From Thermoplasmata archaeon (lineage in GTDB: Archaea > Thermoplasmatota > Thermoplasmata > Lutacidiplasmatales > UBA184), in NCBI GenBank assembly GCA_021827405.1, contig JAKAVY010000020.1, positions 1-33,808 on the forward strand: 33,808 bases of DNA. Reading direction: 5' to 3'. Position numbers and translations under genes: made by a program. The notes beneath the pieces are model-generated. The model ran no database searches. It was not told where the DNA came from and saw only the letters and a list, made by a program, of their open reading frames with translations. Below, one piece after another: positions 24,703-31,677 of the stretch. Each line of letters starts with the position of its first letter. Position 1 is the stretch's first letter.

Positions 24703-25345
24703 GGGGGACCGGCCCGCGCCCTCCGCCCCCTCGGGTCCCCCACCCCTCCCCGTCGCCTTCTGGAGATCGCTCAAGGGGTGCACCCGTTGCCGCCTCGCGG
24801 AGACCCGTACCCAGGTGGTCATCTATCGGGGCCCCCCCGCCCCCCGTCTCCTCTTCGTGGGCGAGGCCCCGGGGAAGGAAGAGGACGCCCGGGGGCTGCC
24901 CTTCGTGGGCCGGTCCGGGGGCCTCCTGGACACCGCCATCGCGAAGGCCTCCTGGCCGGCCGAGGCGGTCGGGGTCACCAACGTGGTCATGTGCCGCCCG
25001 CCCCGGAACCGCCTTCCTCCGGGGGCGGTGGAGGCCTGCCATCCCTGGCTGGAGCAGAAGGTCCGTCTCCTCGACCCTCCCGTGCTCGCCACCCTCGGCG
25101 GCACCGCCCTGCGGGCCCTCGTCCCCGATGCCCCCCGGCCCCTGGAAGCGGCGGGCCGCTGGTACTCCTGGGAGGGGCGACCGCTCTTCGCCTTGCTCCA
25201 CCCGGCGGCCACGCTACGCTCGCGTCGCTTTTCCCAGCGGTGGGACCAGGACTGGGAGACCTTGCGGACGGACCTGCCGGTCCTGCCCCTGCGCTCCGAC
25301 GAGGGCGCGACCTTTCGAGGGCCCCCCGGCCGAGAAACCCTATAA
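24575..25345 (+). CDS. Family 4 uracil-DNA glycosylase (start uncertain)
   Basis: This enzyme removes uracil from DNA at the start of base-excision repair. The domain begins at about residue 60. Four Cys for the 4Fe-4S cluster are present: Cys69 and Cys72 (GCTRC), Cys140 (VVMCRPP) and Cys155 (EACHPW). The catalytic and binding motifs are GEAPG (96-100) followed by GLPFVGRSGGLLD, TNVVMCRPPRNR, and LLHPAA (207-212). The only canonical start that keeps the first two Cys is the ATG at 24575, which overlaps the upstream gene by 128 nt and adds about 54 Arg/Pro-rich residues that look like a shadow of that gene. The true start may be non-standard, near 24750. The stop lies within the polB TATA box, and the polB neighbour fits a shared DNA-maintenance role. 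Confidence 0.9.
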   Translation: MPPTDRAAIRWTTSWRTAGRRGQGWRRSAPGASAPRRTPTSARGDRPAPSAPSGPPPLPVAFWRSLKGCTRCRLAETRTQVVIYRGPPAPRLLFVGEAPGKEEDARGLPFVGRSGGLLDTAIAKASWPAEAVGVTNVVMCRPPRNRLPPGAVEACHPWLEQKVRLLDPPVLATLGGTALRALVPDAPRPLEAAGRWYSWEGRPLFALLHPAATLRSRRFSQRWDQDWETLRTDLPVLPLRSDEGATFRGPPGRETL

Positions 25346-25346
25346 C
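25338..25346 (+). promoter_or_regulatory. TATA box of polB overlapping the UDG stop codon
   Basis: AAACCCTATAACC contains CTATAA, whose TAA is the stop of the glycosylase gene. It is centred about 26 nt upstream of the polB GTG at 25368, as expected for a leaderless transcript. Confidence 0.6.
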
Positions 25347-25367
25347 CGAGCTACCGGCTGACGCGCC

Positions 25368-27824
25368 GTGGCTCGCTACTCGCTCTTTCTCCTGGGGGGG
25401 TCGTACCGCCGCGAGGAGGAGACCGTCGTCGTGGAGCTCTACGGCCGAAGTTCCGAGGGGCGCTCGGTCAGCGCCCGGGTCTACGGCTTCCACCCCTACT
25501 TCCAGATCACCGAACCGACCGAACGGGCCCGGGAGGAGCTTTCCCACGACCCGGAGGTCCTCGACCTGACCCCCGAACGCCTCCTGGTGGGAGGACGGGA
25601 GCGGGAGGTGCTCCGGGTGACGGTCCGCTACCCCTTCCGGGTCCCCACCTACCGGGGCCGCTTCGAGCGCAGGGGCGACCCGAACAGCGTCCTCGCCTGC
25701 GACATCCCGTTCGCGCACCGCTACCTGTACGACCGGGCGCGGAGCCTGACGCTCTCCATGGAGGGCGAACCGGAGCCGGAGGCCATCGCCCGGACCTACG
25801 CCACCGACGAGGTGATCCGGGTGGTGGGGGACCCGGTCGCCACGGAGGCGTTCCGGCCGCCCCTGACCTACCTGAGCTTCGACGTGGAGAACTCGCTGAA
25901 GGACCGCCACCTCCTCTGCCTCTGCGGGGTGGTCCAGCGGGGGGACGGGGAGCCCCGGGGCTTCCGGCTCTCCGGGACGGAGCGGGAGATCGTGGAGGGG
26001 TTCGTCGACCGGGTCGCCCAGGAGGACCCGGACGTGATCACCGGGTACAACATCGGCGGCTACGACCTGCCCCTCCTGGAGGAGAGGGCGAGCGCGCTGG
26101 GGATCCCGGCGCTGGCCCTGGGCCGGGACCGGGGCCCCTTGAGCGACGTGGGGGAGCGGGTCTGGCGGGCCCATGGCCGGGTGATCGCCGACGCCTGGTG
26201 GTCCGCCCGACAGACCCTGCACCCCAAGCAGGAGACGCTGGAGTTCGTCAGCCGGCTCCTCCTCGGGGAGGGGAAGTCGGACGTGGACCGCCGGAACATG
26301 GACGAGGAGTGGGCCCGGGACCCGGGCCGGGTCCTGGAGTACTGCGAGCGGGACGCGCTGCTGGCGCTGAGGATCCTGCGCCGGCTCCGGGCCACTGAGC
26401 GGGCCGCCGACCTCGCCACCGTCTCCCACCTCTACCTGGAGGACGGCATGAACGGCCGCACCAGCACCCTGGTGGATGCCCTCCTCATCCCCGCGGCGGA
26501 CCGGGCGCATATCGGGGTCCCCCCCACCCACCGGGCCGGCCGGGACAACCCCATCGAGGGGGGGTACGTGCACGCCATCCAGGCCCAGCTCGCGCACTGG
26601 GTGGTGGTGCTGGACTTCAAGTCCATGTACCCGTCCCTCATCATCTCGAAGAACATCTGCTTCTCCACGCTCTCCCCGGAGGGCACCATCGTCTCCCCGT
26701 CGGGGGCGCGCTTCCTCGACCCGGCGGTGCGGCCCGGGCTCATCCCGCGGATCCTCGAGGACCTCTGGAAGGAGCGCGAACTGATGAAGCGCCACCAGCG
26801 GGAGGCGAAGGACCCGGAGGGGGCCCAGTACTACGACGGCCTGCAGAACGCCGTGAAGATCCTCATGAACTCCTTCTACGGGGTGATGGCGAGCTCCTTC
26901 TACCGCTTCACCGACAAGGAGATCGGGTCGGCCATCACCGCCTTCGCCCGCCAGACCATCCAGGACGTCATCGCGTCGCTGACCCGGGAGGGCGCGGACG
27001 TCCTCTACTCGGACACCGACAGCATCTTCGTCCGCTCCCCGGACCCCTCCCTGGAAGGGGCCCGGGCCTTCGGGGAGCGCATCGCCAGCGCCTTCTCCCG
27101 GGCGGGCGTCACCTTGGAGTTCCAGTCGGTCTACGCCTCGTTCTTCAGCCACGGCGCGAAGAAGCGATACGTGGCCCGACAGGTCTGGCCGCGCACCGAG
27201 ACCGTGGTCCGGGGCTACGAGACCCGGCGGACGGACTCCTTCGATGCCCAGAGCGAGGCGCTCTCCGCCATCTTCGAGGACCTCCTGGACGGGGACACGG
27301 AACGGGCGGTCCGCCACGCCCGGGAGCTCGTGCAGGCCGTGGAGCGGGGAGACGTCCCCGTGGAGAAGCTGGTGATCGCCCGGACCGTCCGGGAGGAGAG
27401 CCAGTACAACGAGAGCACCCGGGACGCCCTGCCCTTCCTCCGGGTCTACCGACAGCTCAAGAAGGAAGGCTACCCGGTCTTCCCGGGGATGAAGGTGGCC
27501 TGGGTGGTCACCAACGCCCGCAAGACCCCGCAGGAGATCGAGCCGTACGTGGAGGGCCGGGCGCTTCCCCCGGACCGCCACCCGGACCACACCTACTACG
27601 CGGAACGGGTGGCGCAGACCCTCGCGAGGATCACCGAGGTCTTCGGCTGGGACGAGGGCCGGCTCTTAGGGGGGAACCGGCAGAGCGCGCTCTCCGACCA
27701 CCTGGACCGGGACGAGGGGGGACCGAAGGGGCCCCCGACCGCCGGTCCCGAGACGCCCGCCGCCGGGCTGCTCAACGCGGCCCCGGGTCCGCGCCGCCGG
27801 GGCCGGCAGACCACCCTGGAGTGA
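25368..27824 (+). CDS. polB: Family B DNA polymerase with 3'-5' exonuclease
   Basis: An 818-residue replicative-type polymerase from GTG 25368. The N-terminal domain spans about 1-165. Exonuclease motifs: Exo I FDVEN (Asp172, Glu174), Exo II YNIGGYD (Asn228, Asp232), Exo III YCERD (Tyr325, Asp329). Polymerase motifs: A LDFKSMYPS (Asp416), B KILMNSFYG (Lys497), C YSDTDS (Asp549, Asp551), and KKRY near 598-601 for template contact. All catalytic residues are intact. The C-terminal tail is Pro/Gly/Arg-rich and ends in RQTTLE, which looks like the first half of a PCNA-interacting peptide (Q-x-x-L-x-x-F/W) but stops before the aromatic pair. The gene lies 22 nt after the glycosylase stop and converges on the next gene with only 3 bp between stop codons. 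Confidence 0.97.
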   Translation: MARYSLFLLGGSYRREEETVVVELYGRSSEGRSVSARVYGFHPYFQITEPTERAREELSHDPEVLDLTPERLLVGGREREVLRVTVRYPFRVPTYRGRFERRGDPNSVLACDIPFAHRYLYDRARSLTLSMEGEPEPEAIARTYATDEVIRVVGDPVATEAFRPPLTYLSFDVENSLKDRHLLCLCGVVQRGDGEPRGFRLSGTEREIVEGFVDRVAQEDPDVITGYNIGGYDLPLLEERASALGIPALALGRDRGPLSDVGERVWRAHGRVIADAWWSARQTLHPKQETLEFVSRLLLGEGKSDVDRRNMDEEWARDPGRVLEYCERDALLALRILRRLRATERAADLATVSHLYLEDGMNGRTSTLVDALLIPAADRAHIGVPPTHRAGRDNPIEGGYVHAIQAQLAHWVVVLDFKSMYPSLIISKNICFSTLSPEGTIVSPSGARFLDPAVRPGLIPRILEDLWKERELMKRHQREAKDPEGAQYYDGLQNAVKILMNSFYGVMASSFYRFTDKEIGSAITAFARQTIQDVIASLTREGADVLYSDTDSIFVRSPDPSLEGARAFGERIASAFSRAGVTLEFQSVYASFFSHGAKKRYVARQVWPRTETVVRGYETRRTDSFDAQSEALSAIFEDLLDGDTERAVRHARELVQAVERGDVPVEKLVIARTVREESQYNESTRDALPFLRVYRQLKKEGYPVFPGMKVAWVVTNARKTPQEIEPYVEGRALPPDRHPDHTYYAERVAQTLARITEVFGWDEGRLLGGNRQSALSDHLDRDEGGPKGPPTAGPETPAAGLLNAAPGPRRRGRQTTLE

Positions 27825-27827
27825 CCC

Positions 27828-28793
27828 TCAGGGGAGCGGGGCTCCTCCCGGTGGCTCCCAGACCGCCAGCACCCCACCGGCAAAGGCGAGGGGGACCCCC
27901 ACCCAGGCATACGGTCCCACGGGACCCAACGCGAAGGCAAGGACCAGGAGGAGCGTGAAGACCGGGATGAGCGCCTGCAGCACCGCCGGGACCACCAGGG
28001 AGAGCCGGGAGGCGGCGTAGAAATACGCCCAGGGGGCCACGAAGAAGCTGGTGAGGCCCATGACCGCGAGGACCCCCAGGGAGCCTGCGGTCAGCCCCGA
28101 CGCGCTGAACCAGGCCCCTCCCAGCAGGAACCCCACGGGCAGTCCCAGGAGAGCGGCGGTGGCGCTGGCCTGCGCCACCAGCCGGGGCATCGGCTCCTTT
28201 TCGGCCCTCCGCGCCACCGAGGCGAAGTAGACGCCCACGAGGACCGGGAGGGGAAGCAACAGGAGCATTCCCTCCGGCCGGAGACCCGAGACGGCCCCTC
28301 CGCCGACGATGGCCAGCACCGCCCCCGCGGTGCTGAGCCCGATGCCCGCCTGGAAGCTCCGCCAGCGCAGCCGGTGGGCGCCGCTCCCCAGGTTCGCGGA
28401 AACGAGCAGGGGCGTGACCAGGACGTCCCCCAGGAGCGTGGCGAGGGCGGTGTCCACGGCGCCGGTCGTCCGGGTGGCGAGGACCACGTCCACCTGGAGG
28501 GCCAAGAGAAGTCCCCCCCGGAAGAGGGTGCCCCAGTGGGCCCATCCCTTCGACCAGTCCCGTACCGGGGAGCCCTGGAACGCCAGGAGGGCGAAGAACC
28601 CGAGCGCCCCCACCAGGAACGGCAGCAGGGTGAGGACCAGCGGGCTTACCTTCGGGAGCAGGAGCAGGAAGACGTAGTAGGTGGCCCAGAGGAACGCGGC
28701 CCCGACGGAGGCGAGGACCCCTCCCGTGGCCGCGGGAGGGAAGGCCCGCCGGGTCCCCGGCCCTCCCCCCATCGCCCCGTTGGGATCGGCCAT
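27828..28793 (-). CDS. EamA/DMT-superfamily transporter
   Basis: A 321-residue membrane protein. The ATG at 28793 is chosen because the upstream gene ends at 28816 and a TATA-like element lies at the leaderless distance. About ten hydrophobic helices in two halves, the first beginning VLASVGAAFLWATYYVFLLL, match the duplicated EamA (drug/metabolite transporter) fold; the segment ending VAPWAYFYAASRLSLVVPAV followed by IPVFTLLL is the typical second-half signature. Substrate cannot be inferred; family members export amino acids, nucleotides or other small metabolites. It follows purM on the same strand with a 22-nt gap, and converges with polB. Confidence 0.85.
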   Translation of the reverse strand: MADPNGAMGGGPGTRRAFPPAATGGVLASVGAAFLWATYYVFLLLLPKVSPLVLTLLPFLVGALGFFALLAFQGSPVRDWSKGWAHWGTLFRGGLLLALQVDVVLATRTTGAVDTALATLLGDVLVTPLLVSANLGSGAHRLRWRSFQAGIGLSTAGAVLAIVGGGAVSGLRPEGMLLLLPLPVLVGVYFASVARRAEKEPMPRLVAQASATAALLGLPVGFLLGGAWFSASGLTAGSLGVLAVMGLTSFFVAPWAYFYAASRLSLVVPAVLQALIPVFTLLLVLAFALGPVGPYAWVGVPLAFAGGVLAVWEPPGGAPLP

Positions 28794-28815
28794 CGTCCGG
28801 GGGCGGGCCACCGGC

Positions 28816-29862
28816 TCAATACCCTTCGTACCGGACGCCAAGGCCCGACAGGTGCACCCCGGGGGAGGCCACCGCCCGACCGAGGATAGAGACGTTGCGT
28901 TCCCCGGACCGGGCCAGGACCCCCCGCGCCCGGTCCACGTGGGAGGGCCGGACCACGACCACGAACCCCACCCCCATGTTGAAGGTCTGATAGAGATCTT
29001 CCGCCCCGAGGCCGGAGAGGTCCGCGACCCAGCGGAAGAGCCCCCGGGGCGGAGGCCATCCGTCAAGCCGGAAGCCGACCTTCGGGTTCAGCCGGGCGAG
29101 GTTCCGGGCCCCTCCCCCCGTCACGTGCGCGAGGCCGACCGGGAGTCGCTCGGCGAGCAGGGCCTCCAGCGCACGGGTGTAGATCCGGCTCGGCGCCAGG
29201 AGCCGGCGCCCTAAGGGGAGGCCGCCTCCGGGCAAGGGCGAGCGCAGGGACAGCCCCGCCCGTTCCACCAGCCGCCGGACCAGGGTGTATCCGTTCGCGT
29301 GGAAGCCGGAGGAGGGTAGGCCCAAGGCCACGTCCCCCGGGCGGATGCGCTCCCCGGTGACGGGAGGACGGCCCGGAGGAAAATATCCCAACGCCGTGCC
29401 CGACAGGTCCGGCGCCCGGTGCAGCTCGGGGACCACCGCGGTCTCCCCCCCCACCAGGCCGCAGCCCGCGCGGCGGAGCCCCCGACCGACCCCCCGGCCG
29501 ATGGCGCGGAGGACCCGTTCCTCCGGCCGGGGCATGGCCAGGTAGTCCAACAGGGCGAGCGGACGGGCGCCCACGGCGGAAAGGTCGTTGACGTTCACCG
29601 CCACCAGGTCCTCGCCCACCTCCTCCCACCGGTCCAGCTGTTCGGCCAGGAGCACCTTGGTCCCCACGCCGTCGGTGGTGATGGCGAGCGTCTCCCGTCC
29701 CACCTGGAGCAGACCGCTGAAGTGACCCGGACCGAGCTTGAGCCTCCCGTGGCCGCTCGGTCGGGGGGGATGCACGGCCCGAAGGAAGCCCCGGAGGGAC
29801 CGGGAGATGGCCGCGTGGTCGACCCCCACCTCCCGGTACGTCAACGCCTCCCGGTGGGCCAT
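28816..29862 (-). CDS. purM: Phosphoribosylformylglycinamidine cyclo-ligase (AIR synthetase)
   Basis: A 348-residue cytosolic enzyme that closes formylglycinamidine ribonucleotide to aminoimidazole ribonucleotide with ATP in purine synthesis. Motifs in order: TTDGVGTKVLLA, NVNDLSAVGARPL, VGGETAVVP, GLPSSGFHANGYTLVRR, HVTGGGARNLARL and TFNMGVGFV. Length matches the family (about 345). The ATG at 29862 begins MAHREALTYREVGVD, the expected short N-terminus, and lies 28 nt after a TATA box; the further upstream ATG at 29889 is inside that box. It is divergent from the ATPase gene and precedes the EamA-type transporter. The other purine genes are not here. Confidence 0.95.
   Translation of the reverse strand: MAHREALTYREVGVDHAAISRSLRGFLRAVHPPRPSGHGRLKLGPGHFSGLLQVGRETLAITTDGVGTKVLLAEQLDRWEEVGEDLVAVNVNDLSAVGARPLALLDYLAMPRPEERVLRAIGRGVGRGLRRAGCGLVGGETAVVPELHRAPDLSGTALGYFPPGRPPVTGERIRPGDVALGLPSSGFHANGYTLVRRLVERAGLSLRSPLPGGGLPLGRRLLAPSRIYTRALEALLAERLPVGLAHVTGGGARNLARLNPKVGFRLDGWPPPRGLFRWVADLSGLGAEDLYQTFNMGVGFVVVVRPSHVDRARGVLARSGERNVSILGRAVASPGVHLSGLGVRYEGY
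28817..28825 (-). promoter_or_regulatory. TATA-like element overlapping the purM stop
   Basis: On the minus strand GGGTATTGAG spans the last Tyr codon and TGA stop of purM, centred about 27 nt upstream of the EamA-type gene's ATG at 28793. A modest sequence match, but another instance of a stop codon within the next gene's presumed core promoter. Confidence 0.4.
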
Positions 29863-29885
29863 CGGGAGGGCCGACGGCCCAGGGC

Positions 29886-29895
29886 GCATAAACCC
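29886..29895 (-). promoter_or_regulatory. TATA box of purM
   Basis: GGGTTTATGCG on the minus strand is centred about 28 nt upstream of the ATG at 29862, consistent with a leaderless transcript. Confidence 0.6.
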
Positions 29896-30088
29896 TGGGG
29901 CCCCGAGGGTCCGAGGGGGGGAGATAGGTTTTTCCGCACCCGCCGCCTCCTTTTTTCCGTCGAGCCGGGGCCTTCGAGGGGGGGTGCCCGGTCTCCCCGG
30001 CAACCATGCACACTCCCTCTGTCCCTTACCCGCCGCGACCCCCGGACGACGACCCCGGGGGATGGGACCCCCACCGGAGGCAGGACCG
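29896..30088. other. Divergent intergenic region with two T-tracts
   Basis: It separates purM (minus) from the RecA-superfamily ATPase gene (plus). The plus strand has T5 at 29929-29933 and T6 at 29951-29956 in otherwise GC-rich DNA. They could be promoter-proximal elements of the plus-strand gene or U-rich terminators of an antisense transcript. No clear TATA box is seen close to 30089; GGAGGCAGGA about 5 nt before the ATG resembles a ribosome binding site, so this gene may have a leader. Confidence 0.35.
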
Positions 30089-31612
30089 ATGAGCAGCGCG
30101 GTGCGGCTCCCCCCGGAACTGACGCGCTTCCTCCATCTGTCCGGGCCGCGAAGCCTGCTCATCCGTGGCCCCCCGGGTTCCGGTAAGACCACGCTCGCCC
30201 TGGCCCTCTTGGACACGTTCCCGGGACAGCGCGTGTACGTCTCCGGCCGGGTCCGCCGGGAAGGCGTGGTGGACGGCTTCCCCTGGCTCGGGGACCCGAA
30301 GAGCCGCGGGATCGAGCTGGTGGACGCCACCCAGGTCGAGCATCCGATCCGAAGCAGCGTCCAGGCCGTCCGCCGCGCCCGTCAGGTGCTGGTCGACACC
30401 GCGGAGACGACCCGCGAGCTCGAGGAGTTCCTTTGGCTGCCTTCCCCCATCCAGGAAGCGTGGGGCCGGGTCGACCCGAAGCAGTCCTCCATCGTCGTGA
30501 TCGACTCCTGGAACTCCCTGGTGGAGCGATACCTGGCCGCTCCTTCGAGCCCCCGGGCCGTGAGCGAGGTGCCGGACCGGGACGAGATCGAACGGCTCCT
30601 CCTCTCCCGGATGGCCCGGTGCACGACCCACCTCGTGCTCGTCCTGGAGGAGGAGGCGGCCAGCCATCTGGACTACCTCGTGGACGGCATCGGCGTCACC
30701 CGACGAGAGACCTTCGAGCAGCGACTGGAGCGCTGGCTGCAACTGCCCAAGCTGCGGGGGATCCGGGTGGACAACGCCAGCTACCCGTTCACGCTGGAGG
30801 GGGCCCAGTTCACCGCGGTCACCCCCACCCCCTCCCAGTTCCGGCTCGGCCGCCTGGGCTACGACCCCGAGCCCGACCCGGTGCCTGGGTTCCTCTGGCC
30901 CGGGAGCCGGGCCTTCGCGGAGGCCTTCGGGCGTCTCCCGTTGCGCCGCCTCACGCTCCTGGAGTACGACGATTCGCTCTCGGACTTCATCCGGCTCGTC
31001 CTGGCCATTCCCATCCTCCTCTCGGTCCTCGCCCAGGGGGGCCGGGCCCTGGCCCTGCTCCCCCCGTCGGTCCTACCGGAGGACTTCCACGCGGTCCTGG
31101 CCGAGGAGTTCCGGCCCTCGGTCCTCCTGCAAGGCTTCCGGATGATGTCGTTCTCCGCCCCGGAACCTGCGTCCCCCGAGCTCGCGGCCCTTTGCCTGGG
31201 TTCGGCGCCCCGGGGAGAGCACCCGAACGACCCCGACCTCCCGTTCCCCCGGGCGCAGGCGTTCCTCCGGGCGGGAGAGACGCCCACGGTCCCCGTGCTG
31301 CTGGAATCGTCGGTGGAGGCGGTCCGGGACTACGCCCTCCGCCGAGGGCTGGAGGTGAGCCCGGGGAAGTTCCCCGGCCTCGTGCAGAGCTTCCTACGAG
31401 GGGGCAACATCTATGCGGTCTTCGCCGGGCATTCCGGAGACCCGCTCCTCTCGGCCCTCCGGCCGCTGGCGGGCCTTCATGTCCGGGTCCACGACCGGGC
31501 CGGCCGAGCCATCCTCTACGGGCAGCGCCCCCACACGCCGGGCTTTGCCCTGGTCCAGGGGGGCCAGAACTCCCATCCCCTCCGACCGTACGACCTGCTC
31601 CGGATCGTCTGA
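30089..31612 (+). CDS. KaiC/GvpD-like RecA-superfamily ATPase
   Basis: A 507-residue cytosolic P-loop ATPase. The ATG at 30089 follows a GGAGG-type site; an in-frame ATG at 30062 would add nine residues. Walker A is GPPGSGKTT (27-35) and Walker B is IVVIDSW (135-141, Asp139), followed by NSL and, later, THLVLVLEEE as the next core strand. LRGIRVDNASYPFTLEGAQF (about 230-249) matches the closing strand pair of archaeal KaiC/GvpD-type ATPases. The C-terminal half (about 260-507) is a separate region I do not recognise, with apolar strands such as LVLAIPILLSVLAQGGRAL and no second Walker motif. Relatives act in signal transduction or transcriptional control in archaea; no gas-vesicle genes are here. 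It sits between divergent purM and the downstream dihydroorotase gene. Confidence 0.85.
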   Translation: MSSAVRLPPELTRFLHLSGPRSLLIRGPPGSGKTTLALALLDTFPGQRVYVSGRVRREGVVDGFPWLGDPKSRGIELVDATQVEHPIRSSVQAVRRARQVLVDTAETTRELEEFLWLPSPIQEAWGRVDPKQSSIVVIDSWNSLVERYLAAPSSPRAVSEVPDRDEIERLLLSRMARCTTHLVLVLEEEAASHLDYLVDGIGVTRRETFEQRLERWLQLPKLRGIRVDNASYPFTLEGAQFTAVTPTPSQFRLGRLGYDPEPDPVPGFLWPGSRAFAEAFGRLPLRRLTLLEYDDSLSDFIRLVLAIPILLSVLAQGGRALALLPPSVLPEDFHAVLAEEFRPSVLLQGFRMMSFSAPEPASPELAALCLGSAPRGEHPNDPDLPFPRAQAFLRAGETPTVPVLLESSVEAVRDYALRRGLEVSPGKFPGLVQSFLRGGNIYAVFAGHSGDPLLSALRPLAGLHVRVHDRAGRAILYGQRPHTPGFALVQGGQNSHPLRPYDLLRIV

Positions 31613-31642
31613 GCCGGGAACGGGGCCCTGCCCGGGCACCGG

Positions 31643-31653
31643 CTTCCTTAAGG
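31643..31653 (+). promoter_or_regulatory. TATA-like promoter of the dihydroorotase gene
   Basis: CTTCCTTAAGG is centred about 29 nt upstream of the GTG at 31678, in the 65-bp gap after the ATPase gene. The position supports the GTG start and a leaderless transcript. Confidence 0.5.
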
Positions 31654-31677
31654 GGACCGGGAAACCTTCGCTCGCCC

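Noticed and set aside
24987-27590. 867-codon minus-strand frame opposite polB
   Set aside because: Antisense shadow of a gene with every catalytic motif intact; no protein-like domain.
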